Source of the DNA: Roseburia sp. 499
GTDB taxonomy: Bacteria > Bacillota > Clostridia > Lachnospirales > Lachnospiraceae
Assembly (NCBI RefSeq): GCF_001940225.2
Contig: NZ_CP135164.1
Coordinates: forward strand, 186,001 to 250,000
Length of the DNA stretch: 64,000 nucleotides
Direction of reading: 5' to 3'
Every line of letters begins with the position of its first letter. Positions within the stretch are counted from its first letter, which is position 1. Below the pieces are notes generated by a model. It worked only from the letters and a program-made list of their open reading frames with translations, had not been told where the DNA came from and did no database searches. Below, piece by piece: positions 8,479-15,961 of the stretch. The position numbers and the translations under genes are program-made.

Positions 8479-10557
8479 ATGAGTCATTTACCACTTACTG
8501 TTCGAGTTCCTATCGAAGAAGACAATCCGAGTATATGTCGAGACGAGGAAAAATGTATTAAGTGTGGCATGTGCAAGGAAGTGTGTACTACACAGATAGG
8601 AGTGCATGGAACCTATACATTTGAAGACACAGAGGGAAAGGCAGTTTGTATCAACTGCGGTCAGTGTGCAAATGTATGTCCGGCAAATAGCATTACAGAA
8701 AAATATGAATATCCGAATGTAAGAGAAGCAATTAATAATCCGGATAAAATTGTAATTGTTAGTACATCACCATCTGTCAGGGCGGCGCTTGGTGAGGAAT
8801 TTGGAATGCCGGATGGAAGTTTTGTTCAGGGAAAGATGGTTGCGTTGCTCAGAAAGCTTGGTGTTGATTATGTTCTTGACACGAACTTTTCTGCCGATCT
8901 TACTATCGTAGAAGAAGCAAGTGAGCTCATAGAGCGTGTCACAAAGCAGACAGCACCACTTCCGCAATTTACCAGTTGCTGTCCGGCATGGGTGAAATAT
9001 GCAGAAATGTATCATCCGGAGATATTACCGAATATATCTACTGCGAAGAGCCCAATCGGTATGCAGGGACCAACAATTAAGACATATTTTGCCAAGAAAG
9101 TTGGCATAGATCCAAAAAAAATAGTAAATGTAGCACTTACTCCTTGTGCGGCGAAGAAGTTTGAGATTCGCAGAGATGAAATGAGTGATGCGGGCAAATA
9201 TTATGGAGATGCGACCATGAGAGACATGGATATGGTTATTACCACGCGAGAGCTTGCAAAATGGGCCAAGGAAGAGGGCATTGATTTTGTATCTCTTGAG
9301 GACAGTGACTACGATAACCTTATGGGCGAGGCATCAGGAGCCGGTGTTATTTTTGGAAATACCGGCGGTGTAATGGAGGCTGCTCTTAGAACCGCGTATG
9401 AGTATATTACAGGAGAAGATGCACCGGATGTGCTTTTCCAGCTTGAGCCGGTAAGAGGCTATGATGGAATCAAAGAAGCAACCATTAAAATAGGAGATTT
9501 AGATGTAAACATTGCAGTTGTTTATGGCACGGCAAATGCTGAGAAAGTTATTGGTCAGATACAGAATGGGGTGAAGCAGTATCATTTTGTTGAAGTTATG
9601 ACTTGTCCGGGTGGATGTATTGGAGGCGGGGGCCAGCCGAAGGACATCACGAAGGATAAGGATGAAGTAAGAAAAGCCAGAATCGCAAGTTTGTATACGA
9701 AGGATGAGGCTATGACAGTAAGAAAGAGCCATGAAAATCCGGATGTTAAGAAGGTTTATGAAGAGTTTTACGGAAAGCCCTTAAGTGAGATGGCAGAAAA
9801 AATGTTACATACCTCATATGAGGATAAAAGCTCCATTTTTAAGAACGGGAAAATGAGTCAAAAAATAAAAGAAGAAAGAAAAGGAGAAGGGAAAATGAAA
9901 ACTTGGAAATGTAAGATTTGTGGATATATTTATGAAGGAAATGAGTTGCCGGCAGATTATACCTGTCCGGTATGTAAGCAGCCTGCATCATCATTTGAGT
10001 TAGTTGGTGAGACAAAACCTACAAACAAATATGCTGGAACACAGACCGAGAAAAACTTAGAGACCGCGTTTGCCGGAGAATCACAGGCTAGAAATAAATA
10101 TACATATTTTGCATCCGTAGCAAAGAAGGAAGGCTATGAGCAGATATCAGCCCTTTTCTTAAAGACGGCAGATAATGAGAAAGAACATGCAAAGATGTGG
10201 TTTAAAGAGTTGAACGGAATCGGTGATACACCGGCAAACCTCGCAGCTGCAGCAGACGGTGAGAACTATGAGTGGACAGATATGTATGATGGTTTTGCTA
10301 AGACTGCAGAGGAAGAAGGGTTCCCAGAGCTGGCAGCTAAGTTCAGAGCAGTAGGTGAGATTGAGAAGCATCATGAAGAGAGATATCGCGCACTTCTTAA
10401 AAATATCGAGACAGCTCAGGTATTTGAGAAGAGTGAAGTAAAGGTATGGGAGTGCCGTAACTGTGGTCATATTGTAGTAGGAACCAAGGCTCCGGAGGTA
10501 TGTCCGGTATGCAATCATCCACAGAGCTATTTTGAAGTTCATGAGGAGAACTATTAA
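8479..10557 (+). CDS. [FeFe]-hydrogenase fused to rubredoxin-rubrerythrin-rubredoxin
   Basis: The ATG at 8479 is preferred over the one at 8437 because GGGAGG lies 8 bases before it. Residues 20-67 hold two 4Fe-4S clusters (C26-C29-C32-C36 and C57-C60-C63-C67). The H-cluster motifs follow: TSCCPAW at 165, TPCAAKK at 221, and [13 protein letters not shown] from about 375. The proton-transfer cysteine in SCC is present; the residue before PC is Thr, where CpI-type enzymes have Met. From residue 473 ([15 protein letters not shown]) comes a rubredoxin, then a rubrerythrin di-iron domain ([29 protein letters not shown]), then a second rubredoxin (WECRNCGH ... CPVCNHP). Rubrerythrin reduces hydrogen peroxide with electrons from rubredoxin, so the fusion could pass electrons between H2 and peroxide. 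An internal SD and ATG at 9881-9897 may also give free rubrerythrin. Confidence 0.95.
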   Translation: MSHLPLTVRVPIEEDNPSICRDEEKCIKCGMCKEVCTTQIGVHGTYTFEDTEGKAVCINCGQCANVCPANSITEKYEYPNVREAINNPDKIVIVSTSPSVRAALGEEFGMPDGSFVQGKMVALLRKLGVDYVLDTNFSADLTIVEEASELIERVTKQTAPLPQFTSCCPAWVKYAEMYHPEILPNISTAKSPIGMQGPTIKTYFAKKVGIDPKKIVNVALTPCAAKKFEIRRDEMSDAGKYYGDATMRDMDMVITTRELAKWAKEEGIDFVSLEDSDYDNLMGEASGAGVIFGNTGGVMEAALRTAYEYITGEDAPDVLFQLEPVRGYDGIKEATIKIGDLDVNIAVVYGTANAEKVIGQIQNGVKQYHFVEVMTCPGGCIGGGGQPKDITKDKDEVRKARIASLYTKDEAMTVRKSHENPDVKKVYEEFYGKPLSEMAEKMLHTSYEDKSSIFKNGKMSQKIKEERKGEGKMKTWKCKICGYIYEGNELPADYTCPVCKQPASSFELVGETKPTNKYAGTQTEKNLETAFAGESQARNKYTYFASVAKKEGYEQISALFLKTADNEKEHAKMWFKELNGIGDTPANLAAAADGENYEWTDMYDGFAKTAEEEGFPELAAKFRAVGEIEKHHEERYRALLKNIETAQVFEKSEVKVWECRNCGHIVVGTKAPEVCPVCNHPQSYFEVHEENY
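9881..9897 (+). promoter_or_regulatory. Internal ribosome binding site and start codon at the fusion joint
   Basis: AAGGAG (9881-9886) is 8 bases before an in-frame ATG (9895-9897) that begins the normal N-terminus of a rubredoxin-rubrerythrin. The linker just before it is Lys/Glu-rich ([11 protein letters not shown]), as expected when a leader is read through. This suggests two former neighbours joined by loss of a stop codon, with possible translation of both forms. Confidence 0.65.
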
Positions 10558-10577
10558 TAGTAATGTATTTACAGGAT

Positions 10578-10628
10578 TAGCAGAAGCAGGGAAAATATAT
10601 GGAACAGTAATTTTCTATGCTTCTGCTA
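10578..10628 (+). terminator. Long inverted repeat after the hydrogenase gene, possible terminator
   Basis: TAGCAGAAGCA (10578-10588) pairs with TGCTTCTGCTA (10618-10628), with partial inner pairing (GGGAAAAT / ATTTTCTA). The T run after it is weak, so termination is likely but not certain. Confidence 0.5.
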
Positions 10629-10658
10629 CGCCTTTATGTCAAGAACAAAAATTTAATA

Positions 10659-10687
10659 TTGACATACCATAATATAAATGATATCCT
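10659..10687 (+). promoter_or_regulatory. Promoter of the NiCo riboswitch transcript
   Basis: TTGACA (10659-10664) and TATCCT (10682-10687) with a 17-base spacer, about 30 bases before the riboswitch. Confidence 0.6.
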
Positions 10688-10717
10688 AAATTAACTCTTT
10701 GCACTGCATATAAATCT

Positions 10718-10828
10718 ACAGTACAAACTGAACAGACCATTGGCGTTTGTCAAGGAGTCGGGCCATAGGATGGCAGTGGAATCTTTTCATCCACGGGACA
10801 GTAGTTGCTAATACTGATTCGTGGGTGA
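10718..10828 (+). ncRNA. NiCo (czcD) riboswitch
   Basis: The order and text of conserved blocks match the NiCo class: AACTGAACAG, then GTCGGGCCATAGGATGGCAG, then CCACGGGACAGT, which recalls AACUGAGCAG...GCCGGGC...GGCA...GUGGGACAGUU of the solved representative. It lies 170 bases before a CDF metal exporter, the usual target of the class. The 3' arm (GGGACAGT) is shared with a terminator hairpin, so cobalt or nickel binding should prevent termination and switch the exporter on. Confidence 0.88.
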
Positions 10829-10836
10829 TTTTTTTA
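10789..10836 (+). terminator. Riboswitch expression-platform terminator
   Basis: ATCCACG (10789-10795) pairs with CGTGGGT (10820-10826) and CAGTA (10799-10803) with TACTG (10812-10816), followed by a seven-T run. The left arm overlaps the conserved metal-binding strand of the riboswitch, so folding is mutually exclusive. Confidence 0.8.
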
Positions 10837-10993
10837 TCTTTATAGCATTCGCTAAACATTCCCACACATATTTAGTGCCATAGAGCTATCTGATTTATTA
10901 TGACTTGAAAAATCCGTAAACAAAAGATTTTTTAAGCGCCAATTTGTGCTTTGCACAGGTTCAAAACATATTAAGAAAGGGTGGCTGACAATT

Positions 10994-11908
10994 ATGGAAA
11001 AAAACAAATTAACAGCAAGCAACAAAGTAACAGAAAGTGAATTTAGGAGAATAGCAAACAGGGTATCTTGTATTACCATTTTACAAAATGCATTGCTATC
11101 TATTTTCAAACTTTTAGCAGGAATTTTTGCAAATTCCAATGCTATGATAAGTGATGCAATTCATTCTGCATCTGATGTGTTTAGTACGATTGTGGTTGTT
11201 ATAGGCGTGAAACTTGCATCTAAGGATTCTGATAAAGATCATCCTTACGGGCACGAACGTTTAGAGTGTGTGGCGGCTATTGTTTTAGCGATGGTATTGT
11301 TTTTTACGGGGCTGGAAATCGGTGTACAGGCTGTGAAGGATATCATTTCCGGAAATTATGGTGGTTTAGAAGTTCCGGGAGTACTGGCCTTGGTTGCAGC
11401 AGTGGTATCGATTATCACAAAGGAGATCATGTACTGGTATACAAGACATTATGCAAAGAAAATTGACTCCAGTGCATTGATGGCGGATGCGTGGCACCAT
11501 CGTTCCGACGCCTTATCGTCTGTGGGAGCATTAATCGGAATTGGTGGTGCAATGCTTGGATTTCCTGTTATGGATTCTGTTGCCAGCCTTGTCATTTTTA
11601 TATTTATTGCTAAGGCAGCTTATGACATTTTTAAAGATGCAATGGATAAGATGGTAGACCATTCCTGCGATGAAGATACGGAAAAGGAAATCTATGATTC
11701 TGTTATGAGTCATTCGGAGGTTTTAGGTATAGACTTGCTACAGACACGTATTTTTGGGAATAAAATATATGTAGATGTGGAAATTCAGGTAAATGCATCA
11801 TATACTTTACAAGAAGCCCATCAGATTGCGGAAGAGGTACATGAAAATATTGAGCAGAATTTTTCGAAGGTAAAACATGTTATGGTACATGTAAATCCGG
11901 CGAAGTGA
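10994..11908 (+). CDS. Cation diffusion facilitator (cobalt/nickel/zinc-type efflux)
   Basis: The ATG at 10994 starts MEKNKLTASNK; the extra 16 codons upstream show no signal or SD. The 304-residue product has about six membrane segments and CDF motifs: NSNAMISDAIHSASD in TM2 with the metal-site Asp pair, DHPYGHERLE, and MADAWHHRSDA in TM5, followed by a C-terminal cytoplasmic domain with HVMVHVNP. It exports divalent metal in exchange for protons. The NiCo riboswitch directly upstream points to Co2+/Ni2+ as the inducing and probably the exported ions. Confidence 0.94.
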   Translation: MEKNKLTASNKVTESEFRRIANRVSCITILQNALLSIFKLLAGIFANSNAMISDAIHSASDVFSTIVVVIGVKLASKDSDKDHPYGHERLECVAAIVLAMVLFFTGLEIGVQAVKDIISGNYGGLEVPGVLALVAAVVSIITKEIMYWYTRHYAKKIDSSALMADAWHHRSDALSSVGALIGIGGAMLGFPVMDSVASLVIFIFIAKAAYDIFKDAMDKMVDHSCDEDTEKEIYDSVMSHSEVLGIDLLQTRIFGNKIYVDVEIQVNASYTLQEAHQIAEEVHENIEQNFSKVKHVMVHVNPAK

Positions 11909-11922
11909 GGGAGGATTTAGAT

Positions 11923-12132
11923 ATGCAAAATGATAATACTACACCTAATATGCATGAGGAGGAGCGCAAAAAGGCAACAGAGAATGTATATAAGTCTCTG
12001 AAAAAAGGTGGTGTCAATTACTTCCCTTTAACAGTTCCTAAGCATATTCAATTACTGAAACAAACAGGATTTCAGCATGTTTATGTATTCTGGTATAGTT
12101 ATATGCAGATGGGGATTTATGGAGTGAAGTAG
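11923..12132 (+). pseudogene. Remnant of a SAM-dependent methyltransferase
   Basis: A 69-codon frame with a good SD (GGGAGG) and ATG at 11923. Its second half, from KNVYKSL-like ENVYKSLKKGG through PKHIQLLKQTGFQHVYVFW to GIYGVK, looks like the C-terminal end of small clostridial class I methyltransferases, which usually finish with a HxxLLxxAGF-x-x-V-x-x-FW and a final IYGG(R/K)K strand. The SAM-binding Rossmann half is absent, so the product cannot be a methyltransferase. It follows the exporter gene by 14 bases, probably by internal deletion. Confidence 0.55.
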
Positions 12133-12154
12133 AATTTGGAGCTAAATGAGAGAG

Positions 12155-12207
12155 TCTATGGTTTGTGATGGAGTTATGAAGAATAGCGGAAACCATAGAA
12201 TCTTTTT
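12155..12207 (+). terminator. Intrinsic terminator
   Basis: The perfect 10-bp stem TCTATGGTTT / AAACCATAGA has a 25-base loop and is followed by TCTTTTT. It closes the exporter unit. Confidence 0.75.
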
Positions 12208-12232
12208 GAGTTAGGAGCGACGGGGACAGGAC

Positions 12233-12286
12233 TTGACATTGAAAAAATAATTGCTATAATTATAGGTAAATAGTTCGGTAGTGAAC
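12233..12286 (+). promoter_or_regulatory. Promoter and candidate MarR operator
   Basis: TTGACA (12233-12238) and TATAAT (12255-12260) are 16 bases apart. The palindrome GTTC-N6-GAAC at 12273-12286 lies at the expected transcription start, where the MarR-type regulator encoded downstream could bind and repress its own unit. The operator assignment is an inference. Confidence 0.65.
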
Positions 12287-12298
12287 AAATAATAACAG

Positions 12299-12323
12299 AT
12301 GCTCTAAAGGAGCATTTGTTTTT
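12299..12323 (+). terminator. Small hairpin with T run in the leader, possible attenuator
   Basis: ATGCTC / GAGCAT with a 5-base loop, followed by TTTGTTTTT, between the promoter and the coding region. It resembles a weak intrinsic terminator and may lower basal expression. Confidence 0.45.
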
Positions 12324-12332
12324 AAAAACAAA

Positions 12333-12359
12333 CTAGCACTCGATGAATGAGAGTGCTAA
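12333..12359 (+). promoter_or_regulatory. CIRCE element (HrcA operator)
   Basis: CTAGCACTC, a 9-base spacer, GAGTGCTAA. This matches the CIRCE consensus TTAGCACTC-N9-GAGTGCTAA at 17 of 18 positions. It lies 21 bases before the MarR gene start, in the leader, a usual place for HrcA repression. No chaperone gene follows, which is unusual for this element. Confidence 0.85.
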
Positions 12360-12380
12360 CAAAGAAGAAAGGAGAAGCAT

Positions 12381-12896
12381 ATGGAAGAAAAGAAACAGTT
12401 AATGGAAAGTCCGGACATCGCTACATTATCGCATGAACTTACCTATCGAAGATATTTGATGAACAAGGGTAAGATATGGGACTTTTTCAAGAAGATGAGT
12501 ATACCGGAGTATATCGCATTGCACAATATTTCAGTAAATGAAGAAATGTCATCGATTTATGAAGGGCGAACCTATCTGAAGGAGTTGTCCGAGAAAATGG
12601 AACTTACCATTCGCCAGACCTCGAAGATGGTAGGCGAGTTAAGGGATAAAGGTCTGGTGAAGTGGTCCCATGATGGAAATGGAAGCGAAGGAACTTATGT
12701 GACCATCACAGAACTGGGGCAGAAACTGTTAAAAGAGCAAGAGGATATTTTAAAAGAATATTATGGAAATGTAATAGAAAAATTCGGAAAAGACAATTTG
12801 ATTCAGTTACTGCATTTGATGAAACAGTTAGAAACTGTTATGAGTAGCGAGATAGAGGAAATGGAGGTGCTTGAGGAACATGATGAATGCAATTGA
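12381..12896 (+). CDS. MarR-like winged-helix regulator
   Basis: A 171-residue protein with a helix-turn-helix (TYLKELSEKMELTIRQTSKMVGELRDKGLV) and a wing (KWSHDGNGSEGTYVTITELG), in MarR order, between long dimerisation helices. SD AGAAAGGAG precedes the ATG. It overlaps the citrate synthase start by 17 bases, so the two are translationally coupled and the regulator probably senses a related metabolite or stress. A palindrome at 12273 could be its operator, and a CIRCE element adds heat-shock control. Confidence 0.8.
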   Translation: MEEKKQLMESPDIATLSHELTYRRYLMNKGKIWDFFKKMSIPEYIALHNISVNEEMSSIYEGRTYLKELSEKMELTIRQTSKMVGELRDKGLVKWSHDGNGSEGTYVTITELGQKLLKEQEDILKEYYGNVIEKFGKDNLIQLLHLMKQLETVMSSEIEEMEVLEEHDECN

Positions 12897-14205
12897 GGAT
12901 TATGTGAAAAAGCAAGAGGAAATTTGCAGAAAGAATGATACCATTGCACCGCGTCTTTATGATGAATATGGCGTAAACTGTGGTCTGCGAGACGAGAATG
13001 GAAAGGGTGTTTTGACCGGACTTACGAATATTTCTAAAATAGTATCGTCTAAAATTATTGATGGGGAAAAGATTCCTTGTGATGGGGAACTTTGGTATCG
13101 AGGTTATAGAGTTGAGAAGCTGATTGGAGAACTTGGTCCGGAAGAGATGGGATTTGAAAAAATTGCATATTTACTTCTTATGGGAGAACTTCCGGGAAAA
13201 GAGCAGGAGGAAGAATTCCGTCAATACATTGGAAATGCCAGAGCACTTCCTACTAATTTTACAAGAGATGTCATTATGAAGGCTCCTACCGAAGACATCA
13301 TGAGTTCTATGACAAAAAGTATTCTGACCCTTGCATCCTATGACCCGAATGCGAAAGATACAAGCATCAGCAATTCTTTGAGACAGTGTATACAGCTGAT
13401 TAGTCAGTTTCCGTTGTTAGCAGTATATGGCTATAATGCGTTCAATCATTATGAAAAAAATGCAAGCATGTTTATACATCATCCGGACCCGGAGCTTTCC
13501 ACTGCTGAAAATATTTTAATGATGATGAGACCGGAAAAAACGTTCTCGAAAGTAGAAGCGAAGGTATTGGATACTGCATTAATTCTGCACATGGAACACG
13601 GCGGAGGAAATAACTCCACCTTTACCACCAGAGTAGTAACTTCTTCCGGTTCTGATACCTATTCCACCATGGCAGCAGCAATGTGCTCTCTGAAAGGACC
13701 AAAACATGGTGGAGCCAATATCAAGGTCATGGAAATGATGCAGGATATCCGGGAACATGTATCGGATTATTCGGACAAAGAGGAAGTTAGTGCATATCTC
13801 GAGAAAATCGTAGATAAAGAAGCATTTGACCATAAAGGCTTGATATATGGAATGGGACATGCAGTGTATTCCTTGTCAGACCCACGAGAAAAAGTATTTA
13901 AGAAGTATGTAGATGAACTGGCAAAAGAAAAAGGAAGAGAAAAGGATTTGCTTCTTTATGAAAATATAGAAGAAGCTGCCCCAAAAATCATAGGAGAAAA
14001 GCGACGTATTTTTAAGGGAGTAAGTCCGAATGTTGATTTTTATAGCGGATTTGTATATGACATGTTAGGAATTCCTCAGGAGTTGTATACGGCAATGTTT
14101 GGGATTGCAAGAATTGTTGGATGGAGTGCACATCGCATTGAGGAATTAATTTGTACCGATAAAATCATTCGTCCGGCTTATATGAGTGTGATGGAGGAAA
14201 AATAG
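12880..14205 (+). CDS. Citrate synthase (citrate/2-methylcitrate synthase family)
   Basis: About 441 residues from the ATG at 12880 (a second ATG follows at 12883; the upstream TTG is unlikely). The N-terminal extension of about 60 residues is typical of the clostridial type. Catalytic features are visible: HGGGNNSTFTTR with the first His, GPKHGGAN, the second His in GMGHAVYSLSDPR, and the Asp in SPNVDFYSGFVYDML. The enzyme condenses acetyl-CoA and oxaloacetate; in these anaerobes it supplies 2-oxoglutarate for glutamate synthesis. Coupled to the MarR-like gene and, through it, to a CIRCE element. Confidence 0.93.
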   Translation: MMNAIEDYVKKQEEICRKNDTIAPRLYDEYGVNCGLRDENGKGVLTGLTNISKIVSSKIIDGEKIPCDGELWYRGYRVEKLIGELGPEEMGFEKIAYLLLMGELPGKEQEEEFRQYIGNARALPTNFTRDVIMKAPTEDIMSSMTKSILTLASYDPNAKDTSISNSLRQCIQLISQFPLLAVYGYNAFNHYEKNASMFIHHPDPELSTAENILMMMRPEKTFSKVEAKVLDTALILHMEHGGGNNSTFTTRVVTSSGSDTYSTMAAAMCSLKGPKHGGANIKVMEMMQDIREHVSDYSDKEEVSAYLEKIVDKEAFDHKGLIYGMGHAVYSLSDPREKVFKKYVDELAKEKGREKDLLLYENIEEAAPKIIGEKRRIFKGVSPNVDFYSGFVYDMLGIPQELYTAMFGIARIVGWSAHRIEELICTDKIIRPAYMSVMEEK

Positions 14206-14258
14206 GAAGACAAAGTGCAAAACATTTTATAGAACATACCATATTAGGAACAACTAAA

Positions 14259-14699
14259 ATGGAGTATTTTATGAATTGTGATTGTAATAGGAGTCGAATA
14301 GACTGGGGACCCAATCCCTGTGTTATGGATGTGGAGCGAAGTTCCATGCAAAATAAAAATTTTCGCACAGCTATTTGGACCGGAAGTCATATGCAAATGA
14401 CAGTAATGTGTATCCCTATGTATGGTGAGATTGGACTTGAAATGCATGAAGATACAGATCAGTTTATCCGAGTAGAGCAGGGAAATGCTGTTGTGAAAAT
14501 GGGAACTTGTAGGAGGCAACAGGAGTTTCAAAGGGAGATAGGTAGAGGTGATGTTGTTTTTGTTCCGGCGGGAACTTGGCATAATATCACTAATGTGGGA
14601 CGATGCCCACTAAAGGTATCTTCTATTTATGCACCGCCGAATCATCCAAGGGGAACGGTTCATCGGACAAAGGAAGAGGCAGAAAGAGAAGAATATTAA
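14259..14699 (+). CDS. Cupin-domain protein
   Basis: The product is 146 residues, with ATG at 14259 (TAGGAA upstream) or at 14271 (GGAG upstream). It is a single cupin barrel: motif 1 as G-x(5)-HEDTDQFIRVEQG and motif 2 as GDVVFVPAGTWHNITN. The metal ligands His/Glu and the late His are present, so metal binding is likely. Small cupins of this sort include isomerases, oxygenases and sensory proteins; nothing here fixes a substrate. It follows citrate synthase by 53 bases and ends before a strong terminator, so it may be read from the same promoter. Confidence 0.85.
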   Translation: MEYFMNCDCNRSRIDWGPNPCVMDVERSSMQNKNFRTAIWTGSHMQMTVMCIPMYGEIGLEMHEDTDQFIRVEQGNAVVKMGTCRRQQEFQREIGRGDVVFVPAGTWHNITNVGRCPLKVSSIYAPPNHPRGTVHRTKEEAEREEY

Positions 14700-14709
14700 G
14701 AAATCGAAT

Positions 14710-14747
14710 AAAACAGGAATTGGCAGGATTCTGCTGATTCCTGTTTT
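14710..14747 (+). terminator. Intrinsic terminator
   Basis: The perfect 11-bp stem AAAACAGGAAT / ATTCCTGTTTT ends the cupin transcript; the T-rich right arm serves as the T run. Confidence 0.8.
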
Positions 14748-14760
14748 ACTCGAATTTTAC

Positions 14761-14790
14761 TTGACAATAATTTTGGGGTAGGGATATAAT
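14761..14790 (+). promoter_or_regulatory. Promoter of the zinc-ribbon gene
   Basis: TTGACA (14761-14766) and TATAAT (14785-14790) with an 18-base spacer, directly after the terminator. Confidence 0.75.
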
Positions 14791-14859
14791 ACTCTACGGC
14801 AAAGTGAGATGAAATGTGTCACAGCAATAAAAGTGGTATACGAAAAGGAGGAGAAAATA

Positions 14860-15330
14860 GTGGCATTTTTAGACGATTTTGGAAAGAAAATATCTCAGGC
14901 AGGTCAGAATACACTGCAAAAGACAAAGGATATGGCGGACGTAGCCAAAATTAATTCTCAGATATCAGATGAAGAGAAGAGAATTAATGATACATATTTT
15001 CAGATTGGGAAGCAGTATGTAGAATTACATGCATCAGATTGTGAGGAAGCCTTCAAGGGAATGGTACAGGCAATCGCAGATGCGGAAAATAAAATTAAAG
15101 AATATAAAGAACAGATACAGGATATAAAGGGTATCGCACGTTGTCCAAAATGTGGCGCAGAGGTTGCAAAGGGAGCACTTTTCTGTTCCGCTTGCGGAGA
15201 AAAGATGCCGGAGCAGCCGGTTCAGGAAGAAACCATTGCACAGGTGGAAGAAAAGAAGTGTTCTAACTGCGGAGCAGTTATCATGGAGGGAGCATTATTC
15301 TGTGCAGAGTGCGGAACAAAGGTGGAGTAG
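14860..15330 (+). CDS. Double zinc-ribbon protein
   Basis: The GTG at 14860 is preferred because AAGGAGGAG lies just upstream and the product then begins MAFLDDFGKKISQAGQ, the common opening of this family; the frame before it is not conserved-looking. A helical region of about 90 residues is followed by two zinc ribbons, CPKCGAEVAKGALFCSACG and CSNCGAVIMEGALFCAECG. The helices probably form a coiled coil. The role is unknown; such proteins often neighbour small membrane proteins, as here. Confidence 0.85.
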   Translation: MAFLDDFGKKISQAGQNTLQKTKDMADVAKINSQISDEEKRINDTYFQIGKQYVELHASDCEEAFKGMVQAIADAENKIKEYKEQIQDIKGIARCPKCGAEVAKGALFCSACGEKMPEQPVQEETIAQVEEKKCSNCGAVIMEGALFCAECGTKVE

Positions 15331-15377
15331 TTTACATTATATGTAAAAATATTTAATAATAAATGAGGAGGCAGTTT

Positions 15378-15794
15378 ATGCAAAAAACAAAGTTAGGAAT
15401 TTCAGTAGGATTATTAGGAGCAGCAGTATATTTTAGTTGTCTGTTTGGAGGATATACACCAGTATTTTTACTTGCTGGATATGTTCTGTTATTTGAAGAA
15501 AATGAATGGTTGAAAAAAGCAGCTGTGAAAGCAGTTGCGTTAATGGTTACGATTGGAGTATTAATAACTGTAATTGGATTGATTCCGGATGTACTTGGAT
15601 GGCTTTCTGATTTCCTGTTAATCTTTGATGTTTATTTTAGCGCAACTACTGTGAATAATATCTTTAATTCTGTTATAGGAGTAATTGATATTGCTAGAAC
15701 AGTGTTCTTCCTGATCTTAGGTCTTAAGGCACTGAATCAGGGAACAATAACTGTTCCGGTTGTGGATAATTTAATCAATAAGTATATGGCTTAA
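15378..15794 (+). CDS. Small polytopic membrane protein
   Basis: The ATG at 15378 follows GAGGAGG at the right distance; the ATG at 15363 does not. The 138-residue product has about three or four hydrophobic segments (GLLGAAVYFSCLFGGYTPVF, a Gly/Ile/Val-rich middle helix, and a C-terminal one). It lies 47 bases after the zinc-ribbon gene and is probably co-transcribed with it, with a terminator after it. No family could be named. Confidence 0.75.
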   Translation: MQKTKLGISVGLLGAAVYFSCLFGGYTPVFLLAGYVLLFEENEWLKKAAVKAVALMVTIGVLITVIGLIPDVLGWLSDFLLIFDVYFSATTVNNIFNSVIGVIDIARTVFFLILGLKALNQGTITVPVVDNLINKYMA

Positions 15795-15810
15795 TTGAAA
15801 TTAAGAAAAT

Positions 15811-15841
15811 GGGCGAAGAGATATTCTTCGTCTATTTTTTT
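15811..15841 (+). terminator. Intrinsic terminator
   Basis: Stem GGCGAAGA / TCTTCGTC with a short loop, followed by a run of seven T. Confidence 0.8.
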
Positions 15842-15903
15842 GCTTAAATATCAAAGAGTTTCCCAACAGTTGATTTTGTATCGAAAAGTATCGCGCTAAT
15901 CCA

Positions 15904-15932
15904 TTGCGAAAAATAATCGTGTCACGTATACT
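15904..15932 (+). promoter_or_regulatory. Promoter of the XRE-ABC operon
   Basis: TTGCGA (15904-15909) and TATACT (15927-15932) with a 17-base spacer, 30 bases before the gene; GGGAGGGA serves as its SD. Confidence 0.65.
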
Positions 15933-15961
15933 TAAAGCATCAGATATCTGGGAGGGAAGAG

